A DNA stretch of 34,414 bases from DASVLX01 sp035552275 (GTDB taxonomy: Bacteria > Actinomycetota > Actinomycetes > Mycobacteriales > Pseudonocardiaceae). The stretch is from the NCBI GenBank assembly GCA_035552275.1, contig DASZLR010000026.1:1-34414 (forward strand), given 5' to 3'. A model generated the notes under the pieces. It worked only from the letters and a program-made list of their open reading frames with translations. It did no database searches and had not been told where the DNA came from. Positions within the stretch are counted from its first letter, which is position 1. Every line of letters begins with the position of its first letter. Positions 15,016 to 22,128 of the stretch are shown here, piece after piece. The translations under genes were made by a program, and so were the position numbers.

Positions 15016-15651
15016 CTAACTGGCAATTGACTTGAGCCAGTTTTCCAACAGGTGCGCGCCGGCGTCGCCGGACTTCTCCGGGTGGAATTGAGTCGCGACG
15101 AGCGGACCATTCTCGACGGCGGCGACGAAATCCTCGCCATGGTGCGCCCAGGTGACCAATGGGGCGGGCATGGACGGCGATGGCTTCAATTCCCATTCGC
15201 GCGCGGCATAAGAGTGCACAAAATAGAACCGGGTGCCGGCGGAAAGGCCGGCGAAAAGCACCGAATCGTCCGGGGCGCGCACGGTATTCCAGCCCATGTG
15301 CGGCAACACGTCCGCGTGCAGTCGCTCGACCGTGCCCGGCCACTCGCCGCAGCCGTCGGCCTCGATGCCGTGCTCGATGCCCTTGTCGAACAGCACCTGC
15401 ATGCCGACGCAGATGCCCAGCACCGGCCGGCCACCGGCGAGCCGCCGGCCGATGATCCGCCCGCCCCGCACCGCGTCCAGCCCGCGCATGCACGCGGCGA
15501 ACGCGCCGACGCCGGGCACCACCAGACCGTCCGCGTCCAGCGCGGCCTGCCAGTCGGCGGTCACCTCGACGTCCGCGCCGACCCGGCGCAGCGCGCGCTC
15601 GGCCGAGCGCAGGTTACCGGAGCCGTAGTCCAGGACGACCAATCGAGGCAT
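15016..15651 (-). CDS. hisH: Imidazole glycerol phosphate synthase glutaminase subunit HisH
   Basis: A 211-aa class I glutamine amidotransferase that releases ammonia for HisF. The catalytic triad is visible: C81 in GICVGMQ, and H190 and E192 in QFHPEKSG. The oxyanion-strand residues PGVG lie at 46-49. The start is ATG 15651; a GTG two codons upstream is also in frame. TAACCT (15663-15658) sits 6 nt before the ATG and no ribosome site is present, suggesting its own leaderless promoter. It is separated from the hisDCB block by four accessory genes (about 2.5 kb) and from priA by the conservon region. Confidence 0.96.
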   Translation of the reverse strand: MPRLVVLDYGSGNLRSAERALRRVGADVEVTADWQAALDADGLVVPGVGAFAACMRGLDAVRGGRIIGRRLAGGRPVLGICVGMQVLFDKGIEHGIEADGCGEWPGTVERLHADVLPHMGWNTVRAPDDSVLFAGLSAGTRFYFVHSYAAREWELKPSPSMPAPLVTWAHHGEDFVAAVENGPLVATQFHPEKSGDAGAHLLENWLKSIAS

Positions 15652-15663
15652 GTGCACAGGTTA
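15651..15663 (-). promoter_or_regulatory. Probable leaderless promoter -10 of hisH
   Basis: TAACCT (15663-15658, minus strand), six bases, then ATG 15651. The same hexamer TAACCT occurs upstream of hisD (21387-21382), where a normal leader follows. Confidence 0.45.
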
Positions 15664-15690
15664 CGGGACAGGCCGCGATCGACTCCTGTC

Positions 15691-15729
15691 TTATCCGGAC
15701 ACGATCAGCCTTATCCGGACACGATCAGC
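15691..15729. repeat. 20-bp tandem duplication at a stop codon
   Basis: TTATCCGGACACGATCAGC occurs perfectly at 15691-15709 and again at 15711-15729, a 20-bp period. On the minus strand the first-read copy encodes the final LIVSG and stop of the three-helix membrane protein; the second lies just beyond the stop. Because 20 is not a multiple of three, the extra copy is out of frame. Confidence 0.85.
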
Positions 15730-16226
15730 GCGACCACCGCCCACACCACGCACGCCACACCGACGATCTCCACGATGATGCTGGCCAACAGAAACCGCGC
15801 CAGGGTAACGGTCAGCACGCGAGACCTCTGCGCCACGGCAAGCTGAGTGCGCGCCACTTCCTGCTGCGCGGCGACCGCTGGACTTGAGTACCACTGGTCT
15901 TCCAGCAGTGGACCCAGTTTGTTGAGATTGACCTTGTCAGTGATCCTCGGCGCGTTGGTGGCGATGCCGAGAATCGCCGCGATCACGAGCAGCCCGGCAG
16001 CCGCGAACAGCGGCGGTTTGACGGTCGCTGGCAGGACGAAGTTCTTGGCCTGGGTGGACAACGCCGACAGTCCGAACAGCAGCGTCACCAGCGTGCCAGC
16101 CGAACTGATCACCGCCAGTCCCCTGGCTTGCAGCGAGGACGCATCCGCCCGGGTGCTGTCGATTTCCTTCGCGATCAGCCCAGCGATGACCGATCCGGCC
16201 AGGTCCGGTGGGTTGGGGGTGCTCAC
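15711..16226 (-). CDS. Small integral membrane protein, three predicted helices
   Basis: 171 aa, not assigned to a named family. Hydrophobic helices lie at about 35-56 (GLAVISSAGTLVTLLFGLSAL), 71-88 (LFAAAGLLVIAAILGIA) and 143-170. A polar loop with TNAPRITDKVNLNKLGP and a helical stretch rich in Gln and Ala separates the second and third. The layout (a paired hairpin, a cytosolic stretch, a last helix) resembles small actinomycete membrane proteins of unknown role. GTG 16226 is 3 nt after the stop of the upstream 82-aa gene, so the two form a unit. AAGG upstream is a weak ribosome site. Confidence 0.78.
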   Translation of the reverse strand: MSTPNPPDLAGSVIAGLIAKEIDSTRADASSLQARGLAVISSAGTLVTLLFGLSALSTQAKNFVLPATVKPPLFAAAGLLVIAAILGIATNAPRITDKVNLNKLGPLLEDQWYSSPAVAAQQEVARTQLAVAQRSRVLTVTLARFLLASIIVEIVGVACVVWAVVALIVSG

Positions 16227-16229
16227 CGG

Positions 16230-16478
16230 CTACTGGCCTTGGCCGGCGGTGTCAGGCGGCGCTTCCTGTCCGACCTCGGGGTATTCGATCACGATCTCGC
16301 CGAAGGTGCGTTCGACGCCGACCGCTGGAGACTCGAAGGCGTAGCCGGATCGAACCTCGACGGTGCCGATCTCCGGATAGGTGCCGATCTTCGGATAGCT
16401 GGGGGGCACTTCGCTGGGGGTGTCCGCTGGGTGCTGTTGGGGCGGGTTTTCCGGTGCCGCGTCCGACTTGTCGGTCAT
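16230..16478 (-). CDS. Small proline-rich hypothetical protein
   Basis: 82 aa, acidic and Pro-rich, with short internal repeats (YPKIGT, YPEIGT, and later IEYPEVG). No signal peptide, helix or known domain is seen. It directly precedes the three-helix membrane protein gene (gap 3 nt), and the pair sits between hisH and the MarR-PDZ gene. The position and the tight spacing support it being real; function unknown. Confidence 0.55.
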   Translation of the reverse strand: MTDKSDAAPENPPQQHPADTPSEVPPSYPKIGTYPEIGTVEVRSGYAFESPAVGVERTFGEIVIEYPEVGQEAPPDTAGQGQ

Positions 16479-16519
16479 GTCTGTGTGTCGGGCCGCCTGT
16501 GAGCTGCGTTACACGGACA

Positions 16520-17374
16520 CTACGGCACGCGCACGGTGATCCGGTGCGGCTCGTCGCCGCGCAGCACGGCCAGCCGTAGCCGGCCGCCCCGACCAGACCG
16601 GCGAATCTCGTCGGCGAGGGCGCCGTCCGCGCGCACTTCGCGGCCGTTCGCCGCGACGATCAGATCGCCACGCACCAGCCCGGCGTTGGCGGCCGGCGTG
16701 CCGGCGATGGTCGCGCTGACCAGCAGCCCCGGGGTGTCCGACAGCCCGACCGCGGCCCGTTTCGCTCGGGCGATCCGAGCCGGTTCCAGGCGCATTCCCA
16801 AGGGCAGTCCGGCTTCCACGGTGCCGGACTCGAAGGAGATCAGCAGCCGGCGCAACAGTTCGGTGAGGGTGGACCGCTCGTCGTCGGTCAGCGCGGACAG
16901 CAATCGGTCCTCATTGGACAGATGGACCGGCGCGATCTCATCGAACAGTCGCACGCCCTCGTCGGTCAACCGGACCAACTGCCCGCGCCGGTCGGCCGGA
17001 TCGGGCTCGCGCACGACGACCCCGCGCTTGGCCAGCCGGTCCAGCCGGACGCTGATCGTGCCGGAGGTCAGCGCGAGCTGCGCCATCAGCCGGGACTGCG
17101 GCAACCGGTACGGCGCACCGCTGCGCCGCAGCGCGACGATGACCCGGAAATCCGGCGAGGACAGGTCGTAGTCCTCGAACACCCGGCGCACCCCGGCGCT
17201 CAGGTGCGCGTCGACTCGGGACAGCCTGGTGGCCACGCCGACCGGGCTGAAGTCCAGGTCGAGGTGCTGCCGCGCCCACTCGTCCAGGAGCTGGTCGACC
17301 GAGTCGGTGGCCTGGCCGGGCGCAACCGCCGGCCCGGTCGCCGCCGCCTCGGGCTGTTCGCTCACGGCGAGCAT
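16520..17374 (-). CDS. MarR-family regulator fused to a C-terminal PDZ domain
   Basis: 284 aa from ATG 17374. The MarR part covers about 30-165: FRVIVALRRSG, ALTSGTISVRLDRLAKRG as recognition helix, and the wing EPDPADRRGQLVRLTDEG. A helical linker is followed by a PDZ domain (about 205-284) with TPGLLVSATIAGTPAANAG and LVRGDLIVAANGREV, the hallmark of HtrA-type PDZ domains. PDZ domains bind C-terminal peptides, so this regulator could sense a peptide or a protein tail; that is inference. GTG 17365 with TAGAAT 7 nt upstream is an alternative start. It is divergent from an F420-reductase-like gene across a perfect palindrome. Confidence 0.9.
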   Translation of the reverse strand: MLAVSEQPEAAATGPAVAPGQATDSVDQLLDEWARQHLDLDFSPVGVATRLSRVDAHLSAGVRRVFEDYDLSSPDFRVIVALRRSGAPYRLPQSRLMAQLALTSGTISVRLDRLAKRGVVVREPDPADRRGQLVRLTDEGVRLFDEIAPVHLSNEDRLLSALTDDERSTLTELLRRLLISFESGTVEAGLPLGMRLEPARIARAKRAAVGLSDTPGLLVSATIAGTPAANAGLVRGDLIVAANGREVRADGALADEIRRSGRGGRLRLAVLRGDEPHRITVRVP

Positions 17375-17398
17375 TCTACGACGAAAATCGGTTGCACA

Positions 17399-17418
17399 AA
17401 TGCTTGAACTCAAGCATT
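17399..17418. promoter_or_regulatory. Perfect 20-bp operator between MarR-PDZ and its divergent gene
   Basis: AATGCTTGA, two central bases, then TCAAGCATT: a perfect inverted repeat with 9-bp arms. On the plus strand it contains TTGAAC (17404-17409), a -35 candidate with CATGGT 18 bp further on. On the minus strand it borders the MarR-PDZ promoter (TAGAAT at 17378-17373). It is the natural binding site for the MarR-PDZ protein. Confidence 0.7.
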
Positions 17419-17457
17419 GTCAGCGAGCATGGTCGACCAGAACACCGGGAGGACTAC

Positions 17458-18120
17458 GTGAAGATCGGCATCATCGGCGCCGGCAACATCGGCGGCAACG
17501 CGGCGGCGCTGCTGGCCAAGGCCGGGCACGACATCGTGGTCAGCTTCAGCCGGGAGGACGCCAAGCTCCGGGAGCTAGCGGACCGGACCGGCGCGCGAGC
17601 GGGCACGCCGGCCGAAGCGGCCACGCATGGCGAGGTGGTCATGTTGTCAGTGCCGTGGGGCCTGGTGGATGTCGCGCTGGAACGGGCCGGTGATCTGGCC
17701 GGTCGGATCGTGATCGACACCACCAACCAGTTCGGCCGGATCGGCGGCGAGTTCGGCGTGCTGGATCTGGACGGCAGCTCGGCGTCGGCGCTCAACGCGG
17801 CGAAAGCGCCGAAAGCCCGCTGGGCCAAGGCGTTCAACACGCTGACCGCCGGATTCCAGGCGTCCTCGGCCGGTCGCACCGGCCCTGATCGGGTGGTGAT
17901 GTTCTATGCCACCGACCACGACGACGTGGCGGCCACGGTGGAGACGCTGATCAACGACGCCGGCTTCGACCCGGTGCGCACCGGCGGTTTCGACCGCACC
18001 GAGGTCGGCCACCAGGAACCGAAGGGCGATCTGTACGGCGAGGAGTTCCACCACGACGAGGCGGTCGCGCTGGTGGCGAAGCTGCGCGGCACGCCACCCT
18101 CGGGCCGCGGCCGGCCGTGA
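17458..18120 (+). CDS. NADPH-dependent F420 reductase-like (Fno-family) protein
   Basis: A 220-aa Rossmann-fold protein. The dinucleotide-binding turn is GIIGAGNIGGNAAALL (about residues 4-19), followed by VVSFSRED where NADPH phosphate would be contacted. Later segments, VVMLSVPWGLVDVAL and VIDTTNQF, fit the F420-oxidoreductase family (also called NADP oxidoreductase coenzyme F420-dependent). Such proteins transfer hydride between NADPH and F420 or related substrates; many actinomycete copies have unknown substrates. GTG 17458 has GGGAGG 6 nt upstream. It is divergent from the MarR-PDZ gene and likely its target. Confidence 0.87.
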   Translation: MKIGIIGAGNIGGNAAALLAKAGHDIVVSFSREDAKLRELADRTGARAGTPAEAATHGEVVMLSVPWGLVDVALERAGDLAGRIVIDTTNQFGRIGGEFGVLDLDGSSASALNAAKAPKARWAKAFNTLTAGFQASSAGRTGPDRVVMFYATDHDDVAATVETLINDAGFDPVRTGGFDRTEVGHQEPKGDLYGEEFHHDEAVALVAKLRGTPPSGRGRP

Positions 18121-18123
18121 CGG

Positions 18124-18285
18124 TTACTTCGAGGCCAGCCAGGCGATCCCGCCGCCGGCCGCGAGCACGGCCAGCACGCCGAGCACCACGGCCATGAAAC
18201 GGGCGGTCTTCCACGTCGAGTAGACCCCGCCGATCAGGAAACCCGCGAGGGCCAGCAGCCCGACGCCCAACCATTCCTTCGACAC
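18124..18285 (-). CDS. 53-aa two-helix membrane protein downstream of hisB
   Basis: Reading from GTG 18285: VSKEWLGVGLLALAGFLIGG, then VYSTWKTARF, then a second helix MAVVLGVLAVLAAGGG and IAWLASK, stop at 18124. Two hydrophobic segments joined by a basic turn suggest a helical hairpin. It lies 19 bp after hisB on the same strand. TAGGGT (18297-18292) is exactly 6 nt before the GTG, so it may also have its own leaderless transcript. Small membrane genes at this place occur in related his operons, but no function is known to me. Confidence 0.7.
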   Translation of the reverse strand: MSKEWLGVGLLALAGFLIGGVYSTWKTARFMAVVLGVLAVLAAGGGIAWLASK

Positions 18286-18304
18286 CGGCGCACCCTAGCG
18301 GACC

Positions 18305-18904
18305 TCAGAGGACGCCTTTGGTGGAGGCCACCCCGGTCAGCCGCGGGTCGACCTCCACCGCCGCCCGCAGCGCCCGCGCCACCGCCTTGTACTCGGCCTC
18401 GGTGACATGGTGCGGATCACGGCCGTGCAGCACCCGCACGTGCAGCGCTAGCTGCGCGTGGAAGGCCAGCGACTCGAACACGTGCCGGTTGAGCACGGTC
18501 GGATAGTTGCCGCCGACCACGAAGCCGACCAGCGCCTCCGGCTCGCCGGTGTGCACGCAGTACGGCCGCCCAGAGACGTCGACCACGGCGTGCGCCAGCG
18601 ATTCGTCCATCGGAATCCAGGCGTCGCCGAACCGCCGGATACCGGCCTTGTCCCCCAGTGCCTGCCGGATCGCCTGGCCGAGCACGATCGCCACGTCCTC
18701 GACGGTGTGGTGCGCGTCCACCTCCACGTCCCCGGTCGCGGCGATCCGCAGATCGAACGCGCCGTGCACGCCGAACGAGGTGAGCATGTGGTCGAAAAAG
18801 GACACTCCGGTGCGCACGTCCACCTTGCCGGCGCCGTCGAGGTCGATCTCGACCGTGACGCTGGACTCCTTCGTGGTCCGCTCGATCCTGCCGATCCGGT
18901 TCAC
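18305..18904 (-). CDS. hisB: Imidazoleglycerol-phosphate dehydratase HisB
   Basis: A 199-aa monofunctional dehydratase that removes water from imidazole glycerol phosphate to give imidazole acetol phosphate. The two duplicated metal-binding motifs are seen: FFDHML (37-42) with DAHHTVED (63-70), and HHVTEAEYKA (165-174), which bind the two manganese ions. The ATG at 18904 overlaps the hisC stop as ATGA, so translation is coupled. Length matches the actinomycete family. Confidence 0.97.
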   Translation of the reverse strand: MNRIGRIERTTKESSVTVEIDLDGAGKVDVRTGVSFFDHMLTSFGVHGAFDLRIAATGDVEVDAHHTVEDVAIVLGQAIRQALGDKAGIRRFGDAWIPMDESLAHAVVDVSGRPYCVHTGEPEALVGFVVGGNYPTVLNRHVFESLAFHAQLALHVRVLHGRDPHHVTEAEYKAVARALRAAVEVDPRLTGVASTKGVL

Positions 18905-20019
18905 CGGGCGATCTCCTTGCTGGCCAACAGAAACGCGTCGTTCTCGGTGGGCGTGCCGATGGTAACCCGCAGCTGCCCCGCGATGCCGGGGTCGCGGATC
19001 AGCACCCCACGGTCCAGATAGGACTTCCAGGACGCCTTGGCGTCGTCGAACTGTCCGAACAGGACGAAGTTGGCGTCGCTGGGCACCACGGTGTAACCGA
19101 GCCCGGCCAAGGACTCCAGCACCCGGCCGCGCTCATCGACCAACCTCGCCACCGACGCGAGCGTCTGGTCGGCATGCGCCAGCGCGGCACGGGCGGCGGC
19201 CTGGGTGAGCGCGGAGAGGTGGTACGGCAGCCGGACCAACTGCAGCGCGTCGACCACGGCCGGCGCGGCGGCCAGGTAGCCGAGCCGGCCGCCGGCGAAC
19301 GCGAACGCCTTGCTCATCGTCCGGCTGACGATCAGCTTGCGCGGGAACTCCCCGATCAGCGACACCACCGACGGCTGGCTGGAGAACTCGGCGTATGCCT
19401 CGTCTACCACGATGATCGCCGGCGCGGCGGCCACCAGCTCACGCAGCTCGCCGGCCGGCACGGACTGGCCGGTCGGATTGTTCGGGCTGGTCACGAAAAC
19501 GACATCCGGCCGGCGCTCCGCGACTATCTCGGCCGCTGCCGCGGTGTCCAGCGAGAAGTCCGGGCGGCGCGGCGCGGGCAGCCAGGTGGTCCGGGTGCCG
19601 GCGGCGATGATCGGGTGCATCGAGTACGACGGCTCGAACCCGAGCGCGGTGCGGTCTGGCCCGCCGAACGCCTGCAGGATCTGTTGCAGGATCTCGTTGG
19701 AACCGTTGGCGGCCCACAGGTTCGCCGCGGTCAGCGGCACACCGGTCGAGTCGGCCAGATACGCGGCAAGATCAGTGCGTAGGCCGACCGCGTCCCGATC
19801 CGGGTACCGGTGCAGGTTCGCCGCGACCACCTCGGTGGCGCGCACGATGTCGGCGACCAGCTCCGGCGGCGGCGGGTACGGATTCTCGTTGGTGTTCAAC
19901 CGGTGCGGCACGTCCAACTGCGGAGCGCCGTAGGGCGTGCGGCCGCGCAGGTCCTCGCGCAGCGGCAGGTCGGCGAGGCCGACTTGGGCGCCCATGGGCT
20001 CAGTCGGTTCGGCGGTCAT
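18901..20019 (-). CDS. hisC: Histidinol-phosphate aminotransferase HisC
   Basis: A 372-aa fold-type I PLP enzyme that transaminates imidazole acetol phosphate to histidinol phosphate. Visible motifs are NTNENPYPPPP (42-52), SPNNPTGQ (178-185), DEAY (206-209) and the PLP lysine K237 in SRTMSKAFAFAGGRLGY. The ATG at 20019 overlaps the hisD stop as ATGA; the frame stays open upstream inside hisD but that is antisense-free overlap without support. It is coupled on both sides in hisD-hisC-hisB. Confidence 0.97.
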   Translation of the reverse strand: MTAEPTEPMGAQVGLADLPLREDLRGRTPYGAPQLDVPHRLNTNENPYPPPPELVADIVRATEVVAANLHRYPDRDAVGLRTDLAAYLADSTGVPLTAANLWAANGSNEILQQILQAFGGPDRTALGFEPSYSMHPIIAAGTRTTWLPAPRRPDFSLDTAAAAEIVAERRPDVVFVTSPNNPTGQSVPAGELRELVAAAPAIIVVDEAYAEFSSQPSVVSLIGEFPRKLIVSRTMSKAFAFAGGRLGYLAAAPAVVDALQLVRLPYHLSALTQAAARAALAHADQTLASVARLVDERGRVLESLAGLGYTVVPSDANFVLFGQFDDAKASWKSYLDRGVLIRDPGIAGQLRVTIGTPTENDAFLLASKEIAR

Positions 20020-21341
20020 CGCCCGTCCTTCGGGAACCGCGCGGTGACCGCCTGCCCGTGCGCCGGCAGGTCCTCGGCGTCGGCCAGCGCCACCACATGG
20101 TCGGCGACCTCGGCCAGCGCCTCCCGCGAGTAGTCCACGACGTGGATGCCGCGCAGGAACGTCTGCACCGACAGGCCGCTGGAGTGCCGGGCGCACCCGC
20201 CGGTGGGCAGCACGTGGTTGGAGCCGGCGCAGTAGTCGCCCAGCGACACCGGGGCGTACGCGCCGACGAACACCGCGCCCGCGCTACGAACCCGGGCGGC
20301 GACCTCCCGGGCGTGCTCGGTCTGGATCTCCAAGTGCTCGGCGGCGTAGGCGTCCACCACCCGCAGCCCATCATCCACACTGGACACCAGAACACAGCCG
20401 GACTGCCTGCCGCGCAACGCTTCGCTGATCCGCTCGGTGTGCTTGGTCGCGGCGACCTGACGGTCCAGCTCGCTGTCCACAGTGTCGGCCAGTTCGGTCG
20501 ACGTGGTCACCAGCACGCTGGCTGCCAGGGTGTCGTGCTCGGCCTGGCTGATCAGGTCGGCGGCCACGTGCACCGGATCGGCGGTGTGGTCGGCGAGGAT
20601 GGCGATCTCGGTCGGCCCGGCCTCGGAGTCGATGCCGATCAGCCCGCGCAGCAACCGTTTCGCGGCGGTCAGGTAGATGTTGCCCGGCCCGGTCACCATG
20701 TCCACCGGGGCCAGCTCGCCGCCGTCGGTGTCGACGCCGCCGTAGGCCAGCAGCGCGACCGCCTGCGCGCCGCCGACCGCCCAGACCTCGTCCACGCCGA
20801 GCAGCGCGCACGCGGCCAGCACCGTCGGGTGCGGCCGGCCGCCGAACTCGGCCTGCGGCGGCGAGCAGACCACCAGCGAGGACACCCCGGCGGTCTGCGC
20901 GGGCACCACGTTCATCACCACGCTGGACGGGTACACCGCCAGCCCACCCGGCGCGTACAGCCCGACCCGCTCGACCGGTACCCACCGCTCGGTGACCGTC
21001 CCGCCGGGCACCACCTGGGTGGTCACATCGACGCGGCGCTGGTCGGCGTGCACCCGCCGGACCCGGTCGATCGCCTCGGTCAAGGCGGCGCGCACCGCTG
21101 GGTCCAGGTCGGCGGCGGCCTTGGCCAGCTCGGCGGCGGGCACCCGGACGCTGGCCGGCCGCACCCGGTCGAACCGCTCGGTGAACTCCAACGCCGCGTC
21201 CACTCCGCGCTCCCGCACCGCGTCCACGATCGGCCGCACCCGATGCAGCACGGCGTCCACGTCCATCTCGGCACGCGGCAGGGCTGCCCGCAGTGCGGCC
21301 GGTGGGGGGACCGACTCGCGCAGGTCGGTACGGCGAAGCAT
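20016..21341 (-). CDS. hisD: Histidinol dehydrogenase HisD
   Basis: A 441-aa zinc enzyme that oxidises histidinol to histidine with two NAD+. The signature GPGNIYLTAAKR lies at 218-229. Zinc ligands are Q266 and H269 (SQAEHD), D369 (LGDYCAGSNHVLPTGG) and H428. The catalytic Glu-His pair is in AAEHLEI (335-336). ATG 21341 is preferred because GAGG lies 6 nt upstream; the ATG at 21347 has no spacing to that site. A -10-like TAACCT (21387-21382) lies about 40 nt upstream, so hisD has a conventional leader and heads the hisDCB operon. Confidence 0.97.
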   Translation of the reverse strand: MLRRTDLRESVPPPAALRAALPRAEMDVDAVLHRVRPIVDAVRERGVDAALEFTERFDRVRPASVRVPAAELAKAAADLDPAVRAALTEAIDRVRRVHADQRRVDVTTQVVPGGTVTERWVPVERVGLYAPGGLAVYPSSVVMNVVPAQTAGVSSLVVCSPPQAEFGGRPHPTVLAACALLGVDEVWAVGGAQAVALLAYGGVDTDGGELAPVDMVTGPGNIYLTAAKRLLRGLIGIDSEAGPTEIAILADHTADPVHVAADLISQAEHDTLAASVLVTTSTELADTVDSELDRQVAATKHTERISEALRGRQSGCVLVSSVDDGLRVVDAYAAEHLEIQTEHAREVAARVRSAGAVFVGAYAPVSLGDYCAGSNHVLPTGGCARHSSGLSVQTFLRGIHVVDYSREALAEVADHVVALADAEDLPAHGQAVTARFPKDGR

Positions 21342-21441
21342 GGTCATCCTCGGGGTCTGGTGGGTGAATCCGCTGCTCACCAGGTTAGCCGGTCACGAGG
21401 TTGCCCATCATCGCCATATCTCGCCCGCGATGATCAGCCCG

Positions 21442-22026
21442 TCACGTGAGGTTGGAAGCTGTCAGCAGGGCGCGGACGGCGGAGCGCACCCGGTCCGCGA
21501 CGACAGTGGGGTTGGCCGCGTCGAACTTGCCGTCGAGGTGCAGGAACGCGAGGCCGTGCACAAGGGCCCAGACCGCGGTCGACATCGCTTCCGGGTCGGA
21601 GCCGGGAAAACTCCGGCCGACGATGGCCTGGACGTACTGGGTGATGGCGGCGGTCGCGGCGACCCGTTCGGGGCTGTCGCGATCACAGGGCTCGCCGAAC
21701 ATCACCCGAAACAGCGCCGGCCGCTGGAGCGCGAACTGGACGTAGGCGACGGCGATGGCGGCAAGATCGTCGGGGATTGACGGCGACGGGTGCGCCGTTG
21801 CCAGGCGTTCGGCGAGCTCGCGGTAGCCCACGGCGGCGACCGCGGAGACGAGCGCGTCGCGATCCGCGTAGTGGCGATAGGGCGCGGAGTGCGCGACACC
21901 GGCGCGCCGCGCCACGGCCCGCAGGGACAGCGCGCTCGCGCCGTCCTCCTCCAGCAACTCCCGTGCGGCGCGCAGACAGGCGGCGCGCAGATCGCCGTGG
22001 TGGTACGAGGAGCTCGATGTCGGCAT
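21442..22026 (-). CDS. TetR-family repressor with WHG-type C-terminal domain
   Basis: 194 aa. The N-terminal TetR helix-turn-helix is clear: YHHGDLRAACLRAARELL, then ALSLRAVARRAGVAHSAPYRHYADRDALV (about 33-61). The C-terminal ligand domain contains VWALVHGLAFLHLDG, typical of the WHG group of TetR proteins. GAGG lies 7 nt before the ATG at 22026. It is divergent from the flavin oxidoreductase gene with a perfect inverted repeat over that gene's promoter, and is therefore its probable repressor. Confidence 0.93.
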   Translation of the reverse strand: MPTSSSSYHHGDLRAACLRAARELLEEDGASALSLRAVARRAGVAHSAPYRHYADRDALVSAVAAVGYRELAERLATAHPSPSIPDDLAAIAVAYVQFALQRPALFRVMFGEPCDRDSPERVAATAAITQYVQAIVGRSFPGSDPEAMSTAVWALVHGLAFLHLDGKFDAANPTVVADRVRSAVRALLTASNLT

Positions 22027-22044
22027 GGGCCATCCTCACGCATG

Positions 22045-22079
22045 TTGACAGTGGTCACATGACTGACTAATGTGACCAC
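22045..22079 (+). promoter_or_regulatory. Promoter of the OYE gene with TetR operator
   Basis: TTGACA (22045-22050) and TAATGT (22068-22073) are 17 bp apart, a near-consensus promoter and the strongest in the window. A perfect inverted repeat, GTGGTCACAT (22051-22060) and ATGTGACCAC (22070-22079), covers spacer, -10 and start region. A TetR dimer bound there would shut the promoter. Confidence 0.75.
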
Positions 22080-22128
22080 CGCCAACATTCTAGACAGATC
22101 CTGGACACGTGGATTGGCGGTCGCTTCG

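Noticed and set aside
14771..15019. Arg-rich 82-codon frame in the dehydrogenase-hisH gap
   Set aside because: No ribosome site, no similarity, and Arg/Ser/Pro composition of random GC-rich sequence.
20058..21449. 463-codon plus-strand frame opposite hisD
   Set aside because: Antisense shadow of hisD with a His- and Gln-rich composition and no domain.
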